Assembly: GCA_016699775.1 (NCBI GenBank)
Contig: CP065010.1
Coordinates: 496,001-560,000 of the forward strand
Length of the DNA stretch: 64,000 bases
Direction of reading: 5' to 3'
Source of the DNA: Candidatus Falkowbacteria bacterium
GTDB taxonomy: Bacteria; Patescibacteriota; Patescibacteriia; Patescibacteriales; Patescibacteriaceae
The position numbers were made by a program, and so were the translations under genes. Positions 8,423 to 15,941 of this stretch are shown here, piece after piece; position 1 is the first letter of the stretch; each line of letters opens with the position of its first letter. The notes beneath the pieces were generated by a model that saw only the letters and a list, made by a program, of their open reading frames with translations, did no database searches and was not told where the DNA came from.

Positions 8423-8535
8423 TGTCATTCCTGTGAAGGTTGCAATGTTTTGTCATTCCTGCGAAGGCAGGAATCTCGTGAATAAAATGTTGTGTCTTTC
8501 GCAGGAATAACTGTGATTCCGGGCTTCTACGGAAT
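8423..8535. repeat. Palindromic repeat cluster between nusG and rplK
   Basis: Two starts of GTCATTCC (8423 and 8452) are followed by hairpin arms such as CCTGCGAAGGCAGG, and then an inverted copy (CTTTCGCAGGAAT). The sequence belongs to the same family as the palindromes at 33107, 33472 and 57420. It lies inside a ribosomal operon without an obvious terminator U-tract, so read-through to rplK is expected. Confidence 0.65.
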
Positions 8536-8549
8536 ATTAATTTAATTAT

Positions 8550-8975
8550 ATGGCCAAAAAAATACTAACCGTTATAAAACTACAAATCCGTGGAGGTCAA
8601 GCTAACCCTGCTCCTCCAGTTGGTCCTGCTTTGGGTCAACATGGACTTAATATTGCCGAATTTTGTGCAAAGTTTAATGATGCAACCAAGGATAAGATGG
8701 GTGATGTTGTGCCAGTAGAAATTACTGTCTATGCTGATAGAACTTATACTTTTATCACTAAGACTCCTCCAGCATCCGAGTTGATTAAGAAATTTGCCAA
8801 AATTGAAAAAGGCTCTGGAAAACCATTGACTGATAAAGTTGGTTCAATTACTCAAGAACAACTTGAGGAAATTGCAAAAATTAAACTCCCTGACTTAAAT
8901 GCTCGAGATATTGCAGCTGCTAGTAAAATTATTGCTGGTACTGCTCGTCAAATGGGTGTTGAAATAAAAAAATAA
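8550..8975 (+). CDS. rplK: 50S ribosomal protein L11
   Basis: L11, 141 residues, normal length. The N-terminal domain has the conserved [19 protein letters not shown]. The C-terminal rRNA-binding domain ends with [10 protein letters not shown]11 forms the GTPase-associated stalk base. It is followed by rplA as usual, but the stalk genes rplJ and rplL that normally come next are not here. No Shine-Dalgarno sequence precedes the ATG. Confidence 0.97.
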   Translation: MAKKILTVIKLQIRGGQANPAPPVGPALGQHGLNIAEFCAKFNDATKDKMGDVVPVEITVYADRTYTFITKTPPASELIKKFAKIEKGSGKPLTDKVGSITQEQLEEIAKIKLPDLNARDIAAASKIIAGTARQMGVEIKK

Positions 8976-8990
8976 TTAATTAACTAATTT

Positions 8991-9051
8991 GTGGGAGATT
9001 TCTTTTGTCACCGGTCAAACGGTTATTTAACAATGAAATCGTCCGCACCAC
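8991..9051 (+). promoter_or_regulatory. Possible L1 autoregulatory hairpin upstream of rplA
   Basis: The rplK-rplA gap can fold into a two-part hairpin. GTGG (8991-8994) pairs with CCAC (9048-9051), GATTTC (8997-9002) pairs with GAAATC (9035-9040), and ACCG/CGGT (9010-9013 and 9020-9023) forms the apex. The asymmetric internal loop between the lower stems recalls the L1-binding sites in mRNAs of other organisms, where L1 represses its own operon. This is an inference from pairing only. Confidence 0.35.
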
Positions 9052-9058
9052 GAAATAT

Positions 9059-9778
9059 ATGACAAAAAAAGATGTTAAAAAGACCACTAAAGTAGTTGAA
9101 AAAAAAGCTCCTGTTAAAAAAGCAAAAAGCTTTGAATATGATCGGCTTAAGACTTATACAATTGGAGAAGCTATAGAGCTAGTCCAAAAATTTTCCAAAA
9201 CAAAATTTGACTCCTCACTTGAGGCTCACTTTCGTTTAGGAATTGATACAAAAAAGGGTGATCAACAAATTCGTTCAGCAATTGCTCTGCCTTTTGGTAC
9301 TGGAAAAACAGTTAAAGTAGCTGCCTTTGTATCTTCAGCAAATGAAAAGGCTGTTAAAGAAGCTGGAGCTGATATTGTTGGTGGTGAAGATTTAATTGCC
9401 GAAATTAAGAAAACCGAAAAAACTGATTTTCAAGTTGCAGTGGCTGAACCAGCTATGATGAAAAATCTAGCACAGATTGCAAAAATTCTTGGAACTAGAG
9501 GTTTAATGCCTTCTCCAAAGAATGAAACAGTTACTCCAAACCCAGCTTTAGCAGTTGCGGAACTAAAGAAAGGAAAGATTAGTTTTAAAAATGACGATAC
9601 AGGCAATGTTCATGTGGCGATTGGTAAAGTTTCTTTTTCTAAAGAAAATTTGATTGCCAATTTTGATTCTATTTTAACCGCGATTAAGAAATCAAAGCCA
9701 GCGAGTTCTAAAGGTGTGTACATCCAAAGCGCGACTATTTGTTCAACAATGGGGCCAGGAGTTAAGGTTCAAATATAA
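9059..9778 (+). CDS. rplA: 50S ribosomal protein L1
   Basis: L1, about 239 residues from the chosen ATG. A lysine-rich N-terminal extension precedes the conserved core (FDSSLEAHFRLGIDTKKGDQQIR). The motif GTRGLMPSPKNETVTPN and the C-terminal ATICSTMGPGVKV are typical. A TTG-initiated frame from 9005 adds 18 residues but would run through the hairpin region, so I prefer 9059. A terminator follows, and rplJ-rplL are absent from this locus. Confidence 0.95.
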   Translation: MTKKDVKKTTKVVEKKAPVKKAKSFEYDRLKTYTIGEAIELVQKFSKTKFDSSLEAHFRLGIDTKKGDQQIRSAIALPFGTGKTVKVAAFVSSANEKAVKEAGADIVGGEDLIAEIKKTEKTDFQVAVAEPAMMKNLAQIAKILGTRGLMPSPKNETVTPNPALAVAELKKGKISFKNDDTGNVHVAIGKVSFSKENLIANFDSILTAIKKSKPASSKGVYIQSATICSTMGPGVKVQI

Positions 9779-9793
9779 CTTACTTTTAAGTCA

Positions 9794-9828
9794 AAAAAGA
9801 GCCCTCAATTGGGGGTTCTTTTGTTTTT
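9794..9828 (+). terminator. Intrinsic terminator after rplA
   Basis: AGAGCCC pairs with GGGTTCT (with G-U pairs) and is followed by TTTTGTTTTT. It ends the secE-nusG-rplK-rplA unit. Confidence 0.8.
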
Positions 9829-9876
9829 CATAGCATTGTTGACGTGAATCATTTTGATGGATACACTGACTACTAT

Positions 9877-10341
9877 ATGATTACACATCGCACAGAAGGA
9901 GTTTTATCTTGGGATGAATGTTTTATGAAAATTGCCCAAGTGATTGCTCAACGTTCAAAAGATCCTGGTACACAAGCAGGATCAGTTGTTGTTAATGAAA
10001 AAAATATTGTTCTTGGACTTGGCTATAATGGCTGGCCTCGTGGTACAAAGCTTAATGATTTTCCCTGGGAACGTGAAGGAGAATTTACTGAAACAAAATA
10101 TCCTTATGTTGTTCATGCTGAAGAAAATGCTCTCTATAATGCCAATGGACCAACAGAAAATTGTATTTTATACTGCACCTTATTCCCATGTAACGAATGT
10201 GCTAAAACAATTATCCAAAAAGGCATTAAAGAAGTTGTTTATGAAAGTGATAAGTACCATGATACACCAGCCTGGATAGCCTCACGTCGTTTATTTGATG
10301 CTGCTGGAGTAACTTATAGGCTATTTAGTTTAATTGACTAG
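9877..10341 (+). CDS. dCMP/CMP deaminase family protein
   Basis: A zinc-dependent cytidine deaminase-fold protein of the dCMP deaminase (ComEB) type, 154 residues from the chosen start. The zinc site is explicit: HAEENA supplies His and the catalytic Glu, and PCNEC supplies the two Cys ligands. SWDECFMKIAQVIAQRS at the N-terminus matches the family. It would convert dCMP to dUMP, feeding the thymidylate synthase encoded next. A GTG start at 9844 would add 11 residues; I prefer the ATG because family members start shortly before SWDE. Confidence 0.85.
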   Translation: MITHRTEGVLSWDECFMKIAQVIAQRSKDPGTQAGSVVVNEKNIVLGLGYNGWPRGTKLNDFPWEREGEFTETKYPYVVHAEENALYNANGPTENCILYCTLFPCNECAKTIIQKGIKEVVYESDKYHDTPAWIASRRLFDAAGVTYRLFSLID

Positions 10342-10406
10342 AAATAGTTTATATGATAATTTGTAGGGAAATATTCTTTACAAATTAAATAATAAAAGGA
10401 GAAATT

Positions 10407-11744
10407 ATGCCAAACAATCAGGAGCAAATCAAAGAAACTGCTATAGAAAAAAAACGACAAATCTTTATTGATGATGATCTTAAACCTGAGGACAACGCAA
10501 TGCTTCAGGCACTCTATTCTCGAAGTTCAGAAAGTGCCAAGGATCATTTACTGAAAGTGAAAGAAAAAGGTTCTGGGAAATTTATGTCTAGCTTTTACGT
10601 TGGTTATGGTCATGGAAGTATTGGTGATTGTGGAACAACAACAATCTTTATTGAAAATGTTAGTATTTTGACAGCTAAAGCGATTCAGGATTGGCGATTG
10701 TATAGTGGTCAAGAAACTAGTACTCGCTATATTGATATGACCCAGCAACCAATATTGGATCCTCTTGCAACCGCTGAATCAAAGGCAATTATGTCGGCTT
10801 GGATGGATTTTTATATCTCAAGTCAGGAAGAGTTAAAAGAACACTTGCGATTAACTTTCCCACTTCAAGACAATGAAGTAGAAAAGATTTATGAAAAAGC
10901 AATTAAAGCTAGGATTTTTGATATACTTCGTTCATTTCTTCCAGCTGGTATATGTACTCAATTAAGTTGGCACACCAATTTACGCCAAGCGGCTGAGAAA
11001 CTTGCCTTACTTAATCATCATCCCCTAGCTGAGATACAAAAAATTAGTGAAGAAATTCATTCTTTACTTCAGGAAAAATACTCTTCGAGCTTTGGTCATA
11101 AAAAATATGGAGAGCAAGAGGCGTATCGAGAAATTGAAAGTAAAGAATTTAGTTATTATCATAATTCACAATCTCCAGATTTCAGTTTTAAAACAAATAT
11201 TGATAATAATGAACTTAGGCAATATCTTGAAGTGCTGATTAAAAATCGTCCAATTAAAACAAACCTCCCCTCTTTTCTTGATGAACTTGGTGGTTGTTGG
11301 TGTGATTACAAGCTTGACTTTGGTTCTGCACGTGATGCACAAAGACATCGTAACGGAGTTTTCCGTATGCCATTACTGACAACCGAGCTTGGTTTTCATA
11401 CCTGGTATCTTGATCAATTACCTGCCTCGCTACGAACCAAAGCAGAAAGCTTAATTAAGAAACAAATTAAGGCCATAGCCTGCCTTGATTGCTCGGAGGA
11501 AATTCGACAATACTATATATCTTTGGGATTTTTAGTAAGTTGTCGAACGTATTATAGCTTACCGCAAATGGTCTATGTTACTGAACTTCGGTCCGGGATC
11601 TTGGTTCATCCCACCTATCGTGAAGTTGCACACAACATGCATCATGCGTTAAAAAATCAGTTTCCTGATTTAGTTTTGCACTCAGATCTTAACAAAAATG
11701 ATTGGGATATCCGACGCGGAAGTCAGGATATTGTTAAAAAATAA
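10407..11744 (+). CDS. thyX: Flavin-dependent thymidylate synthase, two-domain ThyX-like
   Basis: The 445-residue protein is about twice the length of classical ThyX and appears to hold two Thy1-like domains. The first has WRLYSGQETSTRY (about 96-108), which matches the ThyX signature except that the usual Asn-Glu is Gln-Glu. The second has RDAQRHRNGVFR (about 309-320). ThyX makes dTMP from dUMP using FAD and methylene-tetrahydrofolate. The context is strong: a dCMP deaminase precedes it and a kinase plus thymidylate kinase follow 2 and 557 bases later. It has one of the few real Shine-Dalgarno sequences here, AAAGGAG at 10395-10401. Confidence 0.8.
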   Translation: MPNNQEQIKETAIEKKRQIFIDDDLKPEDNAMLQALYSRSSESAKDHLLKVKEKGSGKFMSSFYVGYGHGSIGDCGTTTIFIENVSILTAKAIQDWRLYSGQETSTRYIDMTQQPILDPLATAESKAIMSAWMDFYISSQEELKEHLRLTFPLQDNEVEKIYEKAIKARIFDILRSFLPAGICTQLSWHTNLRQAAEKLALLNHHPLAEIQKISEEIHSLLQEKYSSSFGHKKYGEQEAYREIESKEFSYYHNSQSPDFSFKTNIDNNELRQYLEVLIKNRPIKTNLPSFLDELGGCWCDYKLDFGSARDAQRHRNGVFRMPLLTTELGFHTWYLDQLPASLRTKAESLIKKQIKAIACLDCSEEIRQYYISLGFLVSCRTYYSLPQMVYVTELRSGILVHPTYREVAHNMHHALKNQFPDLVLHSDLNKNDWDIRRGSQDIVKK

Positions 11745-11746
11745 AT

Positions 11747-12298
11747 ATGATTATCATTGGTTTAATCGGTCCAATGGCTTCAGGAAAGTCAACGGCTACT
11801 GAATATATTGGTAAAGAATATCAGGCAAAGACCTATCGATTTTCTGATATTATGCGTGATGTATTGCAGAGACTATATCTTCCCTGTTCGCGTGACAATC
11901 TGATTCAGATTTCTATTGTTTTACGAGAAGAATTTGGTCACGATCTTTTTGCCAAAGCCATGGCTGAGGATATTAAACATGATGATCATAACGAATATAT
12001 TGTTGTTGAAGGAATTCGACGTGAAGATGATATTGCCTTTCTAGCATTATTACCAAACTTTCATCTTGTCGGGATTACGGGAGAGATTAAAACAAGATAT
12101 AAACGTTTAACCGCAAGAACTGAAAACTCCGATGATCAACAAAAAACGTATGAAGAATTTCTGGCTGATCATGAGAGAGAAACAGAAAAATCTATTGTTC
12201 CATTAATGGAAAAAAGTGAATATTTAATTCATAATAATGGAACAATAGAAGATCTTTATACAGAGATACAAAACATAATCCAAAAGATAAAACAATAA
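11747..12298 (+). CDS. P-loop nucleotide kinase-like protein (dNMP/dephospho-CoA kinase fold)
   Basis: A 183-residue P-loop kinase starting MIIIGLIGPMASGKSTATEY, with Walker A GPMASGKS near the N-terminus and a dephospho-CoA-kinase or deoxynucleoside-monophosphate-kinase-like overall layout. The central ILVEGIRRxxD-like segment reads VVEGIRREDDIAFL. It begins two bases after thyX and ends three bases before tmk, so it very probably acts in deoxynucleotide metabolism. A paralogue of the same length lies at 32062-32613. The exact substrate cannot be read from the sequence. Confidence 0.7.
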   Translation: MIIIGLIGPMASGKSTATEYIGKEYQAKTYRFSDIMRDVLQRLYLPCSRDNLIQISIVLREEFGHDLFAKAMAEDIKHDDHNEYIVVEGIRREDDIAFLALLPNFHLVGITGEIKTRYKRLTARTENSDDQQKTYEEFLADHERETEKSIVPLMEKSEYLIHNNGTIEDLYTEIQNIIQKIKQ

Positions 12299-12301
12299 AA
12301 T

Positions 12302-12973
12302 ATGCAAAACAAAAGTAAGGGCTTATTTTTTGTTATCGATGGAACAGATGGTTCTGGTAAAAAAACTCAAACTGAACTGTTGGTTAAACGTTTAGAACAG
12401 GAAGGCTACCCAGTGCTGTCGGTAAGTTTTCCCCGTTATGGAACACCCTCAGCAAAAAGTGTTGAGTTATACTTGGCCGGTGAAATGGGAAATGACCCAA
12501 ATAAGATAGACCCATACGCAGTTTCTAGATACTATGCCGATGATCGTTTGGCTCATTCCCCGGAAATACAAAATGCATTGAACAACGGTATAATAGTTAT
12601 TTCTGACCGCTATGTGACAGCCAATATGGGTCATCAGGGAAGCAAATTTACTAATGACCCGGATAGAGATGCATATTTACAATGGCTCTATAAGCTTGAG
12701 TATGAAGAAAATAAGATCCCTGTTCCTGATGTAAATTTTATTCTCCATGTTCCTACAGTAATAAGTCAAAATCTTGTTAGCAAACGAGGGCAAAAAAAAG
12801 ATATTCATGAGAATAATCATGAACATTTGCTCCGTGCTGAACAGACTTATCTCAAACTTCCAGAACTGTTTGAAAAAATGGTTTTGATTGAATGCTGTCA
12901 GGATGGAAAATTAATGACAACTGAGCAAATTCACAAAATACTTTGGGAACGTATAGCTCCCCTTTTAAACTGA
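12302..12973 (+). CDS. tmk: Thymidylate kinase
   Basis: Tmk, 223 residues, phosphorylates dTMP to dTDP. It begins with the family P-loop, here IDGTDGSGKKTQ. The residue after the P-loop Lys (K20) is Lys and the Thr comes one place later, whereas most members have GKTTQ or GKSTQ. DRYVTAN supplies the DR(Y/H) motif. The C-terminal lid includes KRGQKKDIHE. It is the last gene of the ThyX unit and is followed by a terminator, so dCMP to dTDP is covered by one cluster. It stops with TGA, showing that TGA is not reassigned. Confidence 0.9.
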   Translation: MQNKSKGLFFVIDGTDGSGKKTQTELLVKRLEQEGYPVLSVSFPRYGTPSAKSVELYLAGEMGNDPNKIDPYAVSRYYADDRLAHSPEIQNALNNGIIVISDRYVTANMGHQGSKFTNDPDRDAYLQWLYKLEYEENKIPVPDVNFILHVPTVISQNLVSKRGQKKDIHENNHEHLLRAEQTYLKLPELFEKMVLIECCQDGKLMTTEQIHKILWERIAPLLN

Positions 12974-12993
12974 ACGTAAGATAACTCCCCTCA

Positions 12994-13025
12994 AAAGCCC
13001 AGCGTAAGTTGGGTTTTTTCTTTTT
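12994..13025 (+). terminator. Intrinsic terminator after tmk
   Basis: AAAGCCCA pairs with TGGGTTTT (one G-U pair) around a loop, followed by a T-rich tract. It separates the thymidylate unit from gatB. Confidence 0.75.
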
Positions 13026-13076
13026 ATATTGTATGTTAGAATTAGCTTGAAATATTAAATTTTATTCTCCTTCTCC

Positions 13077-14579
13077 ATGAACTACGACGTTATAATTGGC
13101 CTCGAAATCCATACCGCTTTGAAGACAAAATCAAAGATGTTTTGTGCCTGCGATAATACCCTATCCATCAAACCAAATACAACTGTTTGTCCTATTTGTC
13201 TTGGCCATCCAGGAACACTGCCTGTAGCCAATAAACAGGCCATAGAATGGACGATTCTGCTTGGATTGGCCCTTGGTGCCTCAATAAATAAGGAGTCAAA
13301 ATTTGACCGAAAAAACTACTTTTATCCAGATCTGCCAAAAGGTTACCAGATTTCTCAGTATGATCAGCCACTCTGCGAAGGTGGGTCTTTAGATGTTAAT
13401 AATCATACAATAGATATTACCCGTATTCATCTTGAAGAAGATACAGGTAAGTTGTCACACCCAGGTAATACTGATTATTCATTAGTTGATTATAATCGTG
13501 CTGGAACACCGTTGGTTGAGATGGTAACAGAACCAGTTATCCCCGATGCAGCGACAGCTAAAGCCTTTTGTCAAAAGTTTCAACAGATCCTGCGCTACTT
13601 AGATATTTCTGGAGCTGATATGGAAAAAGGTGAAATGCGTTGCGAAGCGAACATCAGTCTACAGAAAAAAGGTGCCTGGAAGTATAGCAAAGGTCATATA
13701 CTGCCACTTGACAAAAATACATTAAATTCTAAAGTTGAAGTCAAGAATATTAATTCTTTTAAGTCATTAGAAAAAGCGATTGAGTTTGAAATTAATCGTC
13801 AATCTACTTTGTTGGATAATAATGAAACAATACTTCAGGAAACTCGTGGTTGGGATGATACAAAAAATCAAACAGTTGGACAACGAGTTAAAGAAACCTC
13901 GGCTGACTATCGTTATTTTCCCGAACCAGACTTACCTCCTCTGCATTTTACTGATGCCGAAATCAAAACAATCAAAGCTAGTTTAACAGAATTACCAGAT
14001 CAAAAAGCCAAACGTTTTCAAGCTGAATATAATTTATCAGAATATGATGCACTGACTTTAGTTATTGATAAACAACTTGCTGCTTTTTTTGAAGCTGTGG
14101 TATCAGAACTTCATGCATGGATCATATCATCAAAAGACAGTTGGGAAAGACAAAATACAATTTTGGCAAAAAATACTGCTAACTGGCTAACTAATGATTT
14201 TATTAAATTTATAAAACAAAAAAAACTTGAGTTTAATGAAATATCAATTACTGCTGAAAATTTTGCTGAGTTTATTCTTTTAATTCATAAAGGTAAAATT
14301 AACTCTAGTGCAGCACAGGCTATTCTGGACATTATGATTATTAAAGGAGATGAACCTGAGGCAATTATGCGAAATCTTGGCTTGGAACAGATTGATGATG
14401 AAGAGCAGATTGTTGGGATTATTAAGCAGATTATGAAGGAGAATCCCTCTTTAGTGGAAGAGTATAAAAAAGGCAAATTAACCCTTTTGCAGTTTTTTGT
14501 TGGTCAAGTTATGGCAAAGACAAAAGGCAGTGCTAATCCGGAGACGGTGAAGAGATTACTTCAAAAAACCTTGGTTTAA
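13077..14579 (+). CDS. gatB: Asp/Glu-tRNA amidotransferase subunit B
   Basis: GatB, 500 residues, full length. It starts with the conserved YDVIIGLEIHTALKTKSKMFC, carries the zinc-binding Cys residues of the GatB family (CACDN, CPICLGHPG), the PLVEMVTEP and DYRYFPEPDLPP signatures, and a C-terminal YqeY-like tail domain (from about residue 350). GatCAB converts misacylated Glu-tRNA(Gln) and Asp-tRNA(Asn) to the correct forms. Neither gatA nor gatC is adjacent. An insertion-like stretch (about 200-215) varies from the usual pattern but keeps frame. Confidence 0.96.
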   Translation: MNYDVIIGLEIHTALKTKSKMFCACDNTLSIKPNTTVCPICLGHPGTLPVANKQAIEWTILLGLALGASINKESKFDRKNYFYPDLPKGYQISQYDQPLCEGGSLDVNNHTIDITRIHLEEDTGKLSHPGNTDYSLVDYNRAGTPLVEMVTEPVIPDAATAKAFCQKFQQILRYLDISGADMEKGEMRCEANISLQKKGAWKYSKGHILPLDKNTLNSKVEVKNINSFKSLEKAIEFEINRQSTLLDNNETILQETRGWDDTKNQTVGQRVKETSADYRYFPEPDLPPLHFTDAEIKTIKASLTELPDQKAKRFQAEYNLSEYDALTLVIDKQLAAFFEAVVSELHAWIISSKDSWERQNTILAKNTANWLTNDFIKFIKQKKLEFNEISITAENFAEFILLIHKGKINSSAAQAILDIMIIKGDEPEAIMRNLGLEQIDDEEQIVGIIKQIMKENPSLVEEYKKGKLTLLQFFVGQVMAKTKGSANPETVKRLLQKTLV

Positions 14580-14610
14580 TTGGTTAAGCATCTATATATT
14601 CTGTCTGAAC

Positions 14611-14639
14611 TTGATATTTCTTTGGTTATGTGATATAAT
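14611..14639 (+). promoter_or_regulatory. Promoter of the 59-residue membrane protein gene
   Basis: TTGATA at 14611-14616 and TATAAT at 14634-14639 are separated by exactly 17 bases, a near-consensus sigma-70 promoter. It lies 48 bases upstream of the small gene's ATG. Confidence 0.75.
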
Positions 14640-14686
14640 TTTATAAGTTTTGTTAATATTTAAAAATCAAATGAAAGGAGTAAGAA

Positions 14687-14866
14687 ATGTGGTTAACATT
14701 AATACTAAAATGGTTACTTGTTGGTTTTGCTTTTTTGACAATATTTACTGGTTTTAAGGACGGGCATTTTATTGCTTTTTTACTTTTTGGGTTTTTGTTA
14801 ATTTCAAAAAAGCTAGAAGTTATAATAAAAATTCTAGCTCCCAAAGAGGAAAAAGAAGAAGAATAA
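14687..14866 (+). CDS. Small (59-residue) membrane protein
   Basis: The frame begins MWLTLILKWLLVGFAF and encodes 59 residues: two hydrophobic segments (about 3-20 and 27-40) joined by GFKDGH, then a charged C-terminus ending PKEEKEEE. It is preceded by a strong Shine-Dalgarno sequence (AAAGGAG, ending at 14680, six bases before the ATG) and by a near-consensus promoter, and is followed by a perfect terminator. This makes it a complete one-gene unit. I do not recognise a family. The layout suggests a small membrane peptide with a cytoplasmic acidic tail. Confidence 0.75.
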   Translation: MWLTLILKWLLVGFAFLTIFTGFKDGHFIAFLLFGFLLISKKLEVIIKILAPKEEKEEE

Positions 14867-14898
14867 ACAAAAGTATAAATATACACTGATTTAAAGTG

Positions 14899-14925
14899 GT
14901 GGAGAAATTTTTTCTCCACTTTTTT
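14899..14925 (+). terminator. Intrinsic terminator after the small membrane protein
   Basis: GTGGAGAAA and TTTCTCCAC form a perfect 9-bp stem with a three-base loop, followed by six T residues. It is one of the strongest terminators in the window. Confidence 0.9.
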
Positions 14926-14963
14926 ATTGCCCAATAATAGAAATATTGATATAGTTAGTTTAT

Positions 14964-15941
14964 ATGAATATATCTATTTTTGACATAAAGCCTTGGGAGA
15001 AAAATCTTTTTTCTAAAGCTTTAAAAAAGCATAAGGTTACTTACTTCACAGAGCCAATTCAAAAAGTAAATATAAAAAAACTTCAGAAAACTGAAATTAT
15101 TTCTTGTTTTATTACCTCTAAACTTGATAAAAAAATTATTGATCAATTGCCTAGTTTGAAATTAGTCGCGACTAGATCTACCGGTTTTGATCATCTTGAT
15201 ACAAAAACTTTGGAAAAAAGAGCAATTAAAGTAATGAATGTACCAAGCTATGGAGAAAATACGGTCGCTGAACATACCTTTGCTTTGATTTTAACTTTAT
15301 CCCGAAATATTCATCAATCGTATCTACGTACTCTGAAGAATAATTTTTCTATAGATGGACTTAAAGGTTTTGATCTTTGTCAAAAAACACTTGGTGTGAT
15401 TGGCACAGGAAGAATTGGTAGTCATGTTGTTCGTATTGCCAAGGGTTTTGAAATGAAGGTTGTGGCCTATGATGGATATCGAAATAAAGCTTTGGCAAAG
15501 CAACTTAATTTTAAGTATGTTTCCTTAAAAGAATTATTACAACAATCTGACATTATTACTCTTCATCTCCCCTTTTCCAAAGAAACTGAACATATAATAA
15601 ATTTAAGTAATATTAAATATATAAAAAAAGGAGCATTATTGATAAATACTGCCCGTGGTGGATTGATTCAAACCTCTGCTTTAATTAAAGCGCTTGATGA
15701 TAAGATTATTTCTGAAGTAGGGCTTGATGTCCTGGAAGAAGAAAACTTAATTCTTGAAGAACATCACCTACTTTCTCATGGACTTAAACATCGTAAAGCA
15801 CTTGGAATGATTATAAAAAATCACAAGTTACTTAAGCGTAATAACGTTATTTTTACCCCGCACATCGCTTTCTTCAGTCAGGAAGCTGTTGATCGTATTA
15901 CTAAGTCGACGATTGAGAATATTCTTGCCTTTCACCCATAA
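14964..15941 (+). CDS. D-2-hydroxyacid dehydrogenase (D-lactate dehydrogenase-like)
   Basis: A 325-residue NAD-dependent D-isomer 2-hydroxyacid dehydrogenase. It has the Rossmann motif GVIGTGRIG (about 144-152), the catalytic Arg in NTARGG (R231), a Glu in the GLDVLEEE segment (about 258-260) and the catalytic His in TPHIA (H300). The LEEE stretch and long loop before the last motif resemble D-lactate dehydrogenases, which would reoxidise NADH in a fermentative cell; the substrate is inferred. Its last 114 bases overlap the convergent miaA, and this overlap includes the catalytic His codon. Confidence 0.85.
   Translation: MNISIFDIKPWEKNLFSKALKKHKVTYFTEPIQKVNIKKLQKTEIISCFITSKLDKKIIDQLPSLKLVATRSTGFDHLDTKTLEKRAIKVMNVPSYGENTVAEHTFALILTLSRNIHQSYLRTLKNNFSIDGLKGFDLCQKTLGVIGTGRIGSHVVRIAKGFEMKVVAYDGYRNKALAKQLNFKYVSLKELLQQSDIITLHLPFSKETEHIINLSNIKYIKKGALLINTARGGLIQTSALIKALDDKIISEVGLDVLEEENLILEEHHLLSHGLKHRKALGMIIKNHKLLKRNNVIFTPHIAFFSQEAVDRITKSTIENILAFHP

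Noticed and set aside
14653-14934. Minus-strand frame of 93 codons over the small membrane gene
   Set aside because: It runs antisense through the promoter, Shine-Dalgarno sequence and terminator of the 59-residue gene and encodes a low-complexity Lys/Ser-rich sequence.
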